Shown here: positions 42,403-54,684 of the stretch, one piece after another
Layout: the number at the start of each line of letters is the position of its first letter
How positions within the stretch are numbered: position 1 is the first letter of the stretch
NCBI GenBank assembly: GCA_038049695.1
Contig: CP142455.1
Coordinates: 25,953,501-26,017,500 of the forward strand
DNA length: 64,000 bases
Source: Cinnamomum chago
Lineage: Eukaryota > Streptophyta > Magnoliopsida > Laurales > Lauraceae
Reading direction: 5' to 3'
Program-made: the position numbers and the translations under genes
Notes under the pieces: model-generated
The model's database searches: none
Told to the model about the DNA's origin: nothing
The model's input: the letters and a program-made list of their open reading frames with translations, nothing else

Positions 42403-43383
42403 AGGGCTGCATAAAAAATCCAGTATCACCGCAAAACCAAACCGAGCCAACCGAACCGGACGGTTTGAATCGGTTTTATGTAGGTCGGTTCGGTCAACGG
42501 TTTGAAAATCATTGAAACCGCCTTACATCGGTCGGTTATCTGTTTAAACCCACGGTTAACCACTTAAACCGAACCGACTGTATGTATTAACTTGAGTATT
42601 GAGTTTTGACTATTTTAGCCTTAGGGGAAGCGCTTGTATATTCTACTAGCCTTAGGGGAAACGCTTGTATATTCTACTTACATGTTACATGTTTGATGAA
42701 AGTTCTACAAGAAGTGTGCATTATTGGGTTTTTAGCGCTGCCGAGGGGTTTGGTCTGACATAAGAGAAAGTGAACTATGAAGAGGCTCATCTCAATTAGT
42801 TCAAAATTGGGGCTACATTCCACTCGAACCCATGTTACTGGCAAAATATATATATATATATATAGTACAATTTGTGTTGAATTTATTGGTCTAGATGGAG
42901 CAATGTAGTCTAATCCAAGTTTTATGCAGAGAAATAGGTACGAGGCGAGCCATTTGTTGGTGTATTTTACCAGAAGATTTTAACAGCTTCAGCTCATTAG
43001 CCTGAAAAGTTGGCCGAACCTAGCCTGAGCCATTCAATCACATGACTGGATGATGGATGGAAAGAGTTCATCTATCATTTGACGTATGCCTCCTTAGTTG
43101 AAACGAATTATGAAATATATTTTAGTGTTCATTACAGCTTTTCATCATTCCATTTGATGGACCAAGTTTGAACTGTGATTTTTTTGTGAAAAAAAATAAA
43201 AAGAAAAACTGTAACCAAACAGAACTGGTTCGGTTCGAGCACATGGGCGGTTCGGTTCCATTTGGGAAAATAGAAAATTGATGGGTTCGATTTGGTTGAT
43301 GGTTTCCCCTCTAAACCGATCCAAACTGTTTTGGTTGATGGTTTCCCCTCTAAATCAATCCAAACCGCCCATGCACACCCCTA
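42403..43383. mobile_element. putative non-autonomous hAT element, about 980 bp
   Basis: Starts tagggctgcat and ends gcacacccctа-type (tgcacacccct), the inverted TAGGGGTGTGCA-like ends of hAT elements. Both ends hold many AACCGAACCG/CGGTTCGG motifs. A short TA tract lies at 42,847-42,863. The flanking 8-mers agree only partly (gtgataac and ttggcaac), so the TSD is not secure. Confidence 0.5.
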
Positions 43384-44074
43384 TTGGCAACCTTAGCTAT
43401 GCTTCCCTTTTTCCATATGTACAGGCTCCTTTCTCACGTTTGTGGAGTTTTTCCCATGTGTATAGGCTTCTTTCCCATGTATGTGGGCACTCTTTTGGGT
43501 CAACCCCCTTGTCTAGCGAACACCAAAAAATTAAAAAAAAAAAAAAGCACCTCCATTCTATGAACAGCTTAATGAAACGGAAAATTACATATGATCACTT
43601 TACTTTTTCAAACTTTACTTATGCTATTAGTTTTTACATACAATTTCTAATACTCCCCTCTCAATGTCAATCAACTACTTATCATTGGCTCAGGTACTCT
43701 AATAATCAACCCAGATCCTCTACAGTTTCGGCACTCCAATCCTATAGACGCTTATATCAATGGGCCTAATACGTCCAGAAAAGCTTGGGATCTAGCAAAC
43801 TACGACCATGGGATATTTTAACGACCTGATTCAAGGTGAAAAATGGACAATTGCCATCCTTTCTCTGCTCTTATTTCAAACGGTTATCAGCATCCTATCA
43901 ATGGACTTTCTTTTAAACCATTCACTAGATGTAAAGTGGTTTTAAATTTATTAGGGCAGCAAAAACCATATATCCAATTTTTAAAATAATATTGTTAAAG
44001 CCTGAGACATGAAAACTATATTCATTGTAATCTGCTGAGCCCATGTCCAAGAACAAAAGGAGCTCATTCTAAAT
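43384..44074. other. intergenic DNA between two hAT elements
   Basis: Nothing recognised; contains an A-run near 43,530. Confidence 0.45.
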
Positions 44075-44082
44075 CCAACAAC
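44075..44082. repeat. hAT target-site duplication, left copy
   Basis: ccaacaac, repeated at 45,733-45,740. Confidence 0.85.
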
Positions 44083-45732
44083 TAGGGTTGTAAAATAAAA
44101 CCACAAAACCATCAAACCGAACCGAATCGAAACGAACCGCGGTCAATAACTGTGTTTCATGGTTCGGTTACGGTTATTGAAATTGAAAAACCGTGCTTCA
44201 CGGTTAGATTATGGTTTTCGGTCTCGACTCACGGTTATTAACCGAACCAAACCGTATTTACGGTTCGATTAACCGCATTCTCAAAATATACGGTTAACCA
44301 AACTATTTCGTTAATAATAAAAAAAAAACCAGGGCCTAAATGAAATAGAAATATACTTTTAAGTTAATCCCCTTTCACAAACGAAACCCTACCTCCCCAA
44401 ACCGTATCTCTTGTCGCTCGCCTCTCGCTCTCTCAATCTACCACACCAGCTGCGATTGTCACCATCGAGCTTCGCCTCTCGCCCTCTCAATCTACCACAC
44501 CAGCTGCGATTGTCACGATCGAGCACAACCTCTCTCTCTCTCTCAGTACATGGATGGATAGAACAGCCGATGGGTATGAGATCTCGAAGAAAGTGTTTAG
44601 ATCTGGAAAAAAGGAGGGGCTTTTCCATTTCCGCTGTAAAGTGGATTGTTTTTATTCTCTCTGTAAACATTGACTATTTGATAAATCTACAGGGTTTGAG
44701 TAAGATTGTTTTGTAAATCTTTCATTTGATTGTTTAAAAGTGGATGATGGAAAAAGACAAGTTTGGAATGGATCTGGGTATTTCACTATTTTCTTGGTGT
44801 TCCAACTTCCCACTCCGGATTGATGAGACAACGATAAGGAAGATTTATTTTTTTTGGGATAGTGGAAATCAGATTTCAGATGGGCCTTTTACTGATGCTT
44901 CTATTGGATAGGAAGAAGGTTTAATAAATTGGGATTTTTGGATGGACTTGTAGTGGGTGGGTGATGATAAATGATGTTAGTGGAATGGAAAAGAATAAGT
45001 TATTTGAATGATTCCACGAAAACAGCCCACACTACCTCACTCCTTTCCTTTTCTCCTCTCTTTCTTCAACCCAAAATTTTTTAAACAACCCAACTCATCT
45101 TTTGAGGATTTGGGTTCTTTTCCAATGTATTTGTTTATCAATCTCATGTACTGAGATTGCTGTTTAAAGTCCTTTGTTCTTAGAAAGATGAAGCTTTTGT
45201 CAACATCTCCATCTCCTTCACTGCTTGCCGTCTGTATTTGGTAAATGTGCCTCCTTTTGTGCTTGGTGCGAAGATTACAAGCTCAAAACACAACTAATTC
45301 TACAACAGACCCATTTGAAGGTATGCATGCATGATGCATCCATCCTTTTGGCAACTTGGTTTATAAAGATTTTGTGTTGAACAGATAAGAACCCATATGA
45401 AATTTCATTGTTTTCTGCCTTCTGTTTGGTTCTAAGAAGAGCTCTTTATGCCTTTACAGATCATGGGTTCTTTGATTAGTTGGGTTGGTCATTACTAAAT
45501 GATAGTAGCAACTTACAGATGATGTGTTAAATGCAGTTATGTAGTTTTAGATTAATTTTTTTAAAGTGATAATTAACCGCCGAACCGTCTAATACGGTTA
45601 ACCGCGGTTCGATTTTTGACGATTTTTTAAGATACGGTTACGGTTACGGTTTTTAAAAAACAAAAACCGTAAAATACTGTTCGGTTAACGGTTTTTGCAA
45701 AATAACCGGTTAACCGAACCGTTACACCCCTA
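44083..45732. mobile_element. non-autonomous hAT element, 1,650 bp
   Basis: The left end tagggttgtaa and right end ttacacccсta-type (ttacacccct plus a) are inverted repeats, with a perfect 8-bp TSD ccaacaac on each side. Subterminal zones are packed with aaccgaacc/ggttcggtt motifs, probable transposase sites. The interior has a 54-bp direct duplication (44,419-44,526) and a CT-rich leader-like stretch, but no transposase frame. It is a deletion derivative of an Ac-like element or a large MITE. Confidence 0.85.
44419..44526. repeat. 54-bp direct duplication inside hAT element
   Basis: cgcctctcgc(t/c)ctctcaatc recurs at 44,419 and 44,473 with two or three mismatches across 54 bp. Confidence 0.8.
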
Positions 45733-45740
45733 CCAACAAC

Positions 45741-46168
45741 ATACCTGGGCCACTACAGAAAAGGAATTACACTACTAATTCTTTCAAAGAATTAGAAGAC
45801 ATAATTCATTGCTGGAGAATTTATAATTAACCAAAGGCCGTCCTCTAGCATTCTCCTCTTGTAGAGGAGATCTAGAAATGAGAATTTGGAAATGGCAAAG
45901 GATAAAAATGACTTTTCAAGTAGTTAGAATTAAGGACACTAGTAGAGAAACATAGAATTAGAGAATGCCAAATCACCAGCATCACAAATTCCCCACACAA
46001 AAAGAACCCAACAAAAAAAAAAAATGGCACAATCAGTGCATGAAAACAGGGCCTTTATGTCTGACGAGTAGCAACAAAAATGTAATTAGTTCAATAGAAA
46101 CTATAAAATATATACATCAAACTATTAGACAGCAGTTTCCATATTCTAACTGTCCACCCAGACCCAGA
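45741..46168. other. intergenic DNA, nothing recognised
   Basis: AT-rich, between the hAT and the gypsy solo LTR. Confidence 0.45.
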
Positions 46169-46173
46169 CCAGA

Positions 46174-48642
46174 TGTCATGACCCGGGCCCGAAATTACGA
46201 TGACCCCGAGTCGTGAGCCCATACTTACTCCCGTAAACTCCGAATTAACCGAAGTTAAAACGGAATCCACAAGGGATAACATTCTCAATAAAACTGTCAA
46301 TACACAATTTTTACAGAATATTATATTTGACAATATCAATTTACGATTTACATGTATACAAAAATAAAGTCCTTATACATGTATCATTTCCATCATTGTT
46401 TGTCAATCGGTGCATATCCAAAACACCATACAATAATAATTAATTACATTCCAAAAATGAATGTACAAAATAACTTTTCAAAACGTTTCTCAAAATGTTA
46501 TAGTCTTGTCACACACTCGGATACCCATATCAAATGGTATCCCGACCATTCCATTCATTCAGTCCTCCTTGAGGAACCGGAGCGGTCTCCTCCGCTGCCG
46601 CCGGGGGCGCTGCTGGGCCGGCAAGGGCAAACGGGCATGTAATGTCATCAATAACACTAGTGAACACGACGGTTCAACAATGTATAAACAGATCTTGTAA
46701 TAGCACATGTTAATGCATATACTGAATTCATTCAATCTATTTAATATCAATTCCAATTCTAGACAAGTCTAGATAATTCCCACAACGGCAATGGTAAACG
46801 TACAAAAGTCATTTAATGGACATGTACAAGATGGTCACTACCATAGCATTCATTTCATCATTTTTCACTTTATCGCATTGTGTTCCATTTCATTTCATTT
46901 TGTTTAATTCCATTTACCGTCTTCCCTCAAAGGAATGATTCATCTTCCAAATGGAAGGCATCAATCATTACTCATAGTTATGATCAGAATTGTGGGACTT
47001 ACTAGTGTCCGGCCCAGGGACAACCATCATCACCACGGAGCTCCGGAAAGCCCCAAATCCATCTACTGCAGTAGGATTGTTCATAATTGATTGTTATCTT
47101 TAGTAACTATTCATTCGTTAATTCATTCATTCATTGTATTATTAAGTTCAGCTCAATAATGAGTTTAAGAAACTACTTTATAGTGTCGGACTCATGAATC
47201 AAATCAAATCTATTAATTCTATCCAAGCTTCTAATCAAATTCCTAAACCAAACAAATGAGTGAAACGTTCGTCATTGAATGTACGTGTTATTTTCGATGA
47301 ACATCACTTTAATAGTAGTTTGTACATTCAATAACTTAGCTAACACTTATGCAGGTTTAGATAACACATTTGAAGAATCCATACACAATTTAATTGTACT
47401 TAATTCGCTACCGTTCTTTTCTTCTATTTTCTATAACCTTGACAAATCTTAGATTAGTGCATAATTAGTTCTAACACTAATTTATAGACCACTAAGACTC
47501 ATAGAAAGAGTAATTAGCTCCAACAAGAACCAATTTCAAAAACCTCTTAGTTAAGGGCCTGTCCGATCGATCGGATGATAGTTCGATCGATCAGACTTAG
47601 GACGAGTTGCAGGTTCGAAACTGATTTTTCTCTCCCTTTTCATTTCTCTCTTTTCTACATTCAAATCACTCCCAACCTACAAGAAAATAGAACTTCGTGT
47701 TCTCTCTTCATACATCATCCATTAACCATTTCAATCAATCCATAAATAATTTCCAAAACTTAATGGAAAATGCACAAAATCCAAATCCATGGAAAACTCA
47801 ATGAACTTTTACAATGATTAACACTAATCACAAACAAATGTTTATACTTGCCTTGTTGAAGGTTGATTAGCTCAAAGCCCTTTTTGCTTAGCTTGCTTTT
47901 GAGACGAAAATCCCCAATCTCAAACCCTAATTTCATGAAAACATAAAAACACTACTCAAAAACTATTTGTGCTACACACTACCTCATCTACTTAATAGAA
48001 CTTGGAAATCCAAAGATAAGACCAACTACTTGTGGCTCCAAGCAAAGAGATTTTGAGTTCTCTTTCAAGCTCTATCTCTTCAAAAATGGAGGAAATGGCT
48101 TGAGGAAGAATATGAAGATGAGGCCTCCCACTCAAAACGACTTGAACCTCTCCTAATCTCACTCTTGATGAAGAAAATGGAAGAGAAGGGAAAAGATGAA
48201 GATGACTCTAGGGTTTTTCTTGAGGTGGAAATGAGCTCACTCACTCATCTCATTCAAATATAAGGCTCTCTTACACTAAAACCCCCTTTTATTAAGTCTT
48301 ATTACATTTTGAGTCAAATGAAACGTCATTTGATCCATTTGAGGTCAAATGGAGTCGCGTCTATTATGAAAATTAACGTATTATTCGAGATACATACGTT
48401 GGTATCAAGAATTCTCGTATTTGATGAAATACGTGAAAACCCGTATTTACGAAAAAGTCCTCAGCCTACCTTGTTTGAGTCTAAACTCATCTTAGCCAAT
48501 TCAATTCCATTCAAATCCATTCCATTATGCTTAATGCATCATTTGCGACTAATTTGTCTCTCTTTGGTCATTAACCTTCATTAATACAATTACTCATGCT
48601 TAATTAGGATTAATCACGACTAATTTGGGTCAGGGTGTAACA
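46174..48642 (-). mobile_element. Ty3-gypsy solo LTR, 2.47 kb
   Basis: On the minus strand it begins TGTTACACCCTGACCC and ends GGGTCATGACA (TG...CA). The flanks are ccaga (46,169-46,173) and ccaaa (48,643-48,647), a 5-bp TSD with one mismatch. It shares long stretches with the plus-strand LTR at 56,458-59,485, for example the ctccggaaagccccaaatcc region at 47,040 against 56,960. No internal coding remains. It carries paired gatcgatcgga palindromes near 47,565-47,600. Confidence 0.8.
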
Positions 48643-48658
48643 CCAAATCCCATGCCCA

Positions 48659-48781
48659 GACAACATATCGGTAAGTGACGTATCTGCCTGCCGTCTCACA
48701 AGGTCGGATAATCTTCACAACTTGACCACGCTTGAGGCCATAGTATCTTGCAATTGGGTCAGTGATTTGAATCCGAGGAAG
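48659..48781 (-). CDS. RPB5 (NRPB5-like): last exon of RNA polymerase subunit 5 (RPB5), partial
   Basis: After the minus-strand acceptor ttatgcag, 41 codons read [20 protein letters not shown], then [20 protein letters not shown] and a last V. This is the very conserved C-terminal domain of the shared RNA polymerase subunit RPB5. Two oddities: Ser is expected where Cys is seen in RPCETAG, and the codon after YVV is TGG, not a stop, so the frame reads WAWDLV and continues into the solo LTR to a stop at 48,620. The LTR was inserted 11 bp beyond this point. No upstream exon is visible to 49,670, so this is a broken gene, a fragment, or a gene whose other exons lie beyond the retroelements. Confidence 0.75.
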
Positions 48782-48784
48782 CTG

Positions 48785-49670
48785 CATAACATCGATCAAA
48801 ATAAGATTATAATTGGAAGGCATGTGATCTGCATAAATGATTATTAAACCTGATACCTCATCATTTCTGTTGCAATAAAAGTAATCCAATAAACTTTTCA
48901 ATGCACCGACAGATCAATGGCATAGGCGTACCACCCCCATTCTCACTGTTGGTGTTCCACTCACTCACGCACACACACACAGAGCAAACCACTAAATTCA
49001 AATGAATCGTGTCGTGGAAGAGTTTAATCTGAGTTATGCATTTAAGCAAATGAAAATGCAGCCATGTCGTCCATCTGTAGTTTAATCAGAGTTATGCATT
49101 TAAGTAAATGAAAATGCAACCATGTTGTCCATCTGTTCATTAACTTCAGCAGAGGAGTAGAACATTTACATCGTTTTTAGGTAGACCTAAGAACATGAAA
49201 CAACTCAAAAGAGGAGAGGTGGCAAGCTTAATATGGAGCGCGCTATTAGCATTTGGGAATATCCCAAAATCAGTCTTGCTGGCTAAATCAAACCGCTAGA
49301 GTAGAGGATTGAATCACAACTGCCATCGAACCTTTCTTAACCGACCACCCATCCATTTCCTCAAATGCAATATATAAACATCTATCCAGTCTGACATCCA
49401 TAAATGAGAGCACTAGATCTCACTTTTGTGAAGTTAAACAATGTAGAACATGGTTCAAAAAATTCATTTATGTGGGTGCTGTCAAAATTGCACAGAGAAA
49501 TCTAAGAGAACGATTTTCTCAATTAACTTTAGTGATCATCCTTAGGATCGATCCTCTGAATATATAAATTCCTTTCATCTCAATATAGTATGTACAGTAA
49601 GGTAATCCCCTCAATTGGGTGATTCCATCCCATAAATGGGCAATTACAAAATCAATGCACAATTATCTGT
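48785..49670. other. intron or intergenic DNA upstream of the RPB5 exon
   Basis: No further RPB5 exon found. A 58-bp direct duplication lies at 49,020-49,135. Confidence 0.45.
49020..49135. repeat. 58-bp direct duplication
   Basis: gagttatgcatttaag(c/t)aaatg recurs at 49,031 and 49,089, with flanking homology. Confidence 0.8.
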
Positions 49671-50383
49671 TAGGAATTTTATAGATTGCAATTTGATGGA
49701 TGCATTATCATTCAAGCATCATTTTATTTACACACTTGCATTGTTTTAAATAAACTTGAAATCTTGTTTTATTCATGCATTGCTTTTAAGATTTATAAAA
49801 GTATTGATTTATGCATGATTTGTTTTTAAAACTTGGATGCATTTGTTTTAGAAAAGAGTTTTCAAGAAATCAAGCAAGCCTTTGTTTTAAAAGTTTTGAA
49901 TCTTTTTAGGCTTTTTATGTCATGTTTTAAAATCCATTAGAATCTTTAAAACATGTTTTCCAAGCTTGATTTAGTGGCCAAAAGGTCCCCCAAAGAAATA
50001 CCTTTAAAATGTGAAAAGTTGGTTTTTTTGCAAAAAGGGGGGGTGGCCCGGCAGTGTCGCCGGTCGACCGGCGCAGAGGTCCCGGTCGACTGGGAACACT
50101 GCAGCAGAAATTTGCCTGGCGCCCCAACGGTCAGAAATCTGACCGTTGTGTGTTCTCGGTCGACCGAGGCCTGTTTCTTGGTCGACCGAGGACTAGCCGT
50201 TGGCAACTTTTTGCTATAAATATGAGTTCTTTCCCTTGCCAAAAGTTGGGAATTTTAAGCCCCTCCTTGAGAGGTATTGAGGCATATCAAAAGGGAAAAG
50301 AACCAAGGGATGAAGGGGATGATTAGGAAAGCTAAAGCTTGGATTAATGAAGTTAAACCACCAAGTAGGCTTTTCCTTCCTTA

Positions 50384-50977
50384 ATCATATGTTTTCATGC
50401 TTTGTTTTATTTTTGGTAAATCATTTCTAGCATGTTAAACTATGTTTGTGTTGTGTCCTTAACATATTTTATGTTTTGAGTTGATTTATTGTTTTGGATA
50501 CAACACCATATGATTCAATCCAAGTAGTACTTTATTTGGTAAATCTAAGTAGATCATGTTAATGGAAAAACCTTTGAAATTATATGTAACATGATCCATA
50601 TACTTGGTTGAATCTTTGGTTGTTGTTGTCCAACATGAGAAAATCACTTTCAAAACTATCTTATGTTTTGGATTCAACTTCATTACAAATCATATGTTTT
50701 CATGTTTTGTTTTATCTTTGATAAATCTTTTGTAGCATGTTAATCTATGATTTGTTGTATCCTTAGCATGTTCTATATTTTGAATAGATCTATTGTTTTG
50801 GATACATCACCATTGATTCATCAAAGTAGTACTTTATAATTGGTAAATCTAAGTAGATCATGTTAATGAAATATGTAACATGATTCATATACTTTGTTGA
50901 ATCTTTGGTTGTTGTTTTCCATCATAAGAAAATCTCTTTCAAATGTATCTTATGTTTTGGATTCAACATCATTACAA
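50384..50977. repeat. tandem duplication, 305 and 289 bp
   Basis: Units begin atcatatgttttcatg at 50,384 and 50,689. A third partial unit starts at 50,978. Identity is about 85%. Confidence 0.85.
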
Positions 50978-51549
50978 ATCATATGTGTATTATTGTTTTA
51001 AAGTTTCACAACTTGCATCACTTTGATAGGTAAATCATTTTCAAGTTGTATTTATAATTACATATGATTTGTCCCCTCTTTTCAATCAAATCTATTTTTA
51101 TGTTTTGAGCTTCATGTTGATTTGATTGACATCCCTATGCATCACATGTTTAGAGCTAATCCATTTCATACAACTTGTGTATCTTTGACATCATTAACAA
51201 GTTGTTACTTTTAACATGTGATTGCATTCTTCCTCAATCATAAATGTTTTTGAGCTAAAACTTTCAAAAGCCTTAGGCATACTTTATGAGCTTTCATTTT
51301 CAAAATGATTGAGGACCACACACACACACTTCATATACTTTCATCTTTGCATTCATAGTGTGAGTGTGTATTAGTTTTTCACTTCCATATCCGCCTAATT
51401 AAGAGGCATTGTAATGAGCTTAATAGAATCTCCATCAAGTGTATGTAAGACACTAACTTAGTGAGATAACCAACCTTGTGGTTGAAGAGGTTATTGCTTA
51501 GCCTATAAAAGCATAATGTATAGGTTGATGTTAAGCCTTGAAAAACATC

Positions 51550-51655
51550 AATGTAAGGTTATTGCTTAGCCTTGGAAAGCATATTGTAAAGGTTATTGCT
51601 TAGCCTTGAAAAGCATATTGTAAAGGTTATTGCTTAGCCTATTGAAAAGCATAAA
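51550..51655. repeat. short tandem repeats around 'aaggttattgcttagcctt'
   Basis: ggttattgcttagcct occurs several times between 51,490 and 51,640 at about 40-46-bp steps. Confidence 0.7.
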
Positions 51656-51998
51656 TAGTGGAAATCCGGTGGGGTGTTGGTTCACAAGCCGGTAGTGGAT
51701 GTAGGCATTAAGGCCGAACCACTATAAATCCTTGTGTGATGGTGATTGCTTTGTGGTGATTCTTTTGTTAGCTTCCGCATATTGTATGATAAATCATCAC
51801 TTGTGACTAGTTTGTTTTAAAGAGGTTAAATTATTTAAAATTGGTCATAATTGGAGCTCACCCTATTCACCCCCCCCCCCCCCGCTCTAGGGTTCGGATC
51901 CCCATGGATTTACATTATCTACTCAACACTAATCTATGTATTGATACAGTCAACACCACTACAATTGGAAGGTCCACATGTCTCACATGCCATTTTAA

Positions 51999-53745
51999 CA
52001 CCCCCCTTCAAATTGATGTGGGTGAATCAAACAACATCAATTTGCTAACAAAGAATTGGTGTTTGACACAAGGTAAGGATTTGGTGAAGATGTCAGCAAT
52101 CTGCAAATCTGTAGTAACATGAGGCAAAGTAATAGTTTTGTCATCATATGCTTGTTGAATATAGTGACAATCAACCTCTATGTGTTTCGTGCACTCATGA
52201 AAAACAGGATTTTCAGCAATTTGAATGGACTGATATTATCTGCATGAAGAGGTGTAAAGGTTGGTTGTGAGAAACCAAGCTCATCAGGCAAGCGTCTTAA
52301 CCAAACAATCTCGGAGCAGGCCAATGACATTGAGCGATATTCTGCCTCGGTCGAAGATTTTGAAACTCGATCTTGTTTTTTGCACTTCCAAGAAATCAAT
52401 GCATTCCCCAAATAAACACACCATCCTGTAGTGGACCATCTTGTGTCTGGACATCCTGCCCAGTCAGCATCACAATATGCTTGAAGTTTCGTAGTGGAAG
52501 CAGTGGGGAAAAATATGCCACATTTTGATGTTCCTTGAAGATAGCGAATGATTCTCTTGACAGCAGCTAAATGAAGATGGGTAGGCTGAGTCATGAACTG
52601 ACTGACTAGATTTACAGCATAAGAAATGTTAGGTCTAGTAATTGTTAAATAGACAAGGCTTCCAATGAGCTTTCTGTAGATTGTTGGGTCAGAGAGAGGA
52701 TTACCATCATCTTTCCTATATTTTACATTGATCTCTAATGGAGTGTCCACTGGAGCTGTATGTTGCAAACGAGCTTGAACAATGAGATCTTGAGTATATT
52801 TGTGCTGATTAATGAATAATCCTCCCTTGATTTTGTGAACTTCAAGGCGAAGGAAGTATGTGAGTGGACCTAAATCTTTCATGTGAAACGAAGCATGAAG
52901 TGATGTTTGTAATTGTAAGATGCCGTCGGGATCACTGCCTGAGATAATGATATCATCAACATAAACCAACAATATTGTGATGCCGCGAGAGGTTTTTCAA
53001 AGAAAGAGGGATGAAACATATTGACTTTGTATGAAACCAGTCGATAGAAGAGTTTTTTGAAAATTTTCAAACCAAGCCCTCGGAGCTTGCTTTAGTCCAT
53101 AAGGAGAACGTTTTAACCTGCAAGCCATCTCTTTGGAATGAGAAGGTAGTCCTAAAGGAACCCGCATGTAAACTTCTTCTTTAAGATCCCCATGTAAGAA
53201 GGCATTCTTAACATCCATCTGGAAAGAGGCCATGATTGAGATGCAGCAATAGCTAAGAGAATGTGGTCATCTTTGCAACTGGAGCAAATGTCTCCTCATA
53301 ATCAACACCATATTCTTGTCGATTGCCTAAAGCGACAAGACGAGCTTTGAATCGATCCAAAGAGCCATTAGATTTGAGCTTGACAGAGTAAATCCACTTA
53401 CAACCAATGGGTTTGATGTGAGAGGGGCAAGGAACAATGTCCCAAGTATGGTTCTGCTAGAATGCAGTAGGTTCATCCTGCATTGCATGTCTCCAACAAT
53501 CATGTTGCACAGCCTACGAATATGTACCGGGTATAAAAATGGAAGATAAAGTAGCAAGAAGTGATAAACGATTAGGGGGATGCGAGTGGCGAGTGGATCT
53601 TCGAAGAATTGGTGGACCAGGATCAGGCAATGGTTCCAGTGCAAGAGGGGGCGGCCCTTGTACAGGATTCTCAGTAGGATTCCTTCTTATATATACTAGT
53701 CCAGGCTTGAACCTTGTTGTGGTAGGAGAAAGGAAATGTTTGAGG
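51999..53745 (-). pseudogene. Ty1-copia pol fragment: RT and RNase H
   Basis: Reads [56 protein letters not shown] and SSTEAEYRSMS across two frames. The polypurine-like aacaccccccttcaaattg at about 51,995 marks the 3' end, as in the complete element at 21,486, to which it is related but clearly diverged. A frameshift near 52,980 splits RT, and integrase, protease and gag are missing. The upstream part is cut off where the 1.67-kb LTR family begins at 53,749. Confidence 0.85.
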
Positions 53746-53748
53746 TTG

Positions 53749-54682
53749 TGGGACACGTGACCCCACATCTCATGTGTGATCCAAGCCCACAGTTAATTAC
53801 AGATAACTACATTATATAAATGCAATTGAACTCCAGTCTTAGGAATAAATTACAATAAAGACCCTAAACTTCCCGATTACCACAAGTAGGCCCCTCCATC
53901 TATATCCATGGATCAATTGGACCCGTCCACCAAAATAGATCCATATCTTATTATCCTTGAGCCCCAATTAATTATAGTGATCATTTGGAACCGATCTAAT
54001 TAACTCTTAATTGGAATGGGTGCGCACTTACCAATGATGAATCCATTAATTGGCACAAGGGGATATTAAAGATAGATTCCATCTTGACCATTGAATGTTC
54101 CCACAGCTCTACTACCACGTACCCAAATCACCGAGGTGTTGACTTGCAATTGGCCTCACTCATTGGTGACTCAAAGCAAATGAATAGATAGAAACTTGAG
54201 TTTATTAATGTCTCAGGATTATGAGCCTATTGCTAGGGAATTATGAGAGCAGACCTTAAAGTAAAGACAGTATATAAGGTGCTTCTCATGGTCCTTCAAT
54301 ACATTTAATGTACCAACACAATGATCCAGAATCTTACATTCTGATGATCGAGACAAATCACACTATCTCATAGTGATCAAAGTGCTGCAACCTTGTCAGA
54401 TGAGATGCTCAATCTCATTACTGGTTGTGAAGATATTTAAGTATAAGACTTGCAATACATGTCTCCTGTGTGTGGATCTCATCCATACACATGTATTACA
54501 TCTAGTATACTTGTGGACTTCGGTTCATCTCATGAACCATTATGTCATTCGTATTGGTTATGTGCAAGTATATAATTAAACACCATTCATCTCATGAAAG
54601 GAAAGCATGATTGTATTGATAAATAAAGAAATTAATCAATTTATTACATCATATACTTGGTATTGAGACTATAAAACTAACA
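53749..54682. mobile_element. 1.67-kb LTR family, copy 2, 5'-truncated
   Basis: From ccccacatctcatgtg to ctaaca it matches the 3' 930 bp of copy 3 (58,293-59,227) at well over 90%, and copy 1 less closely. Its left part is missing at the junction with the copia fragment. Confidence 0.8.
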
Positions 54683-54684
54683 GT

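Larger units (their letters stand above)
49671..51886 (+). mobile_element. copia LTR and leader-like region (SIRE/Maximus-like), unconfirmed ends
   Basis: Starts tgttaggaattttatag. It carries four GGTCGACC-type palindromes (50,062-50,200), a 305/289-bp tandem duplication and 'ccttgaaaagcat' short repeats. It ends with caccctattcacccccccc...ctctagggt, a text typical of the LTR end and leader of plant copia elements. A run of 14 C is at 51,870-51,883. No PBS, TSD or coding follows; the next sequence is another copia fragment. Confidence 0.45.

Noticed and set aside
42091-42414. 107-codon open frame.
   Set aside because: Is the translation of a 75-bp tandem repeat; repeat length is a multiple of three.
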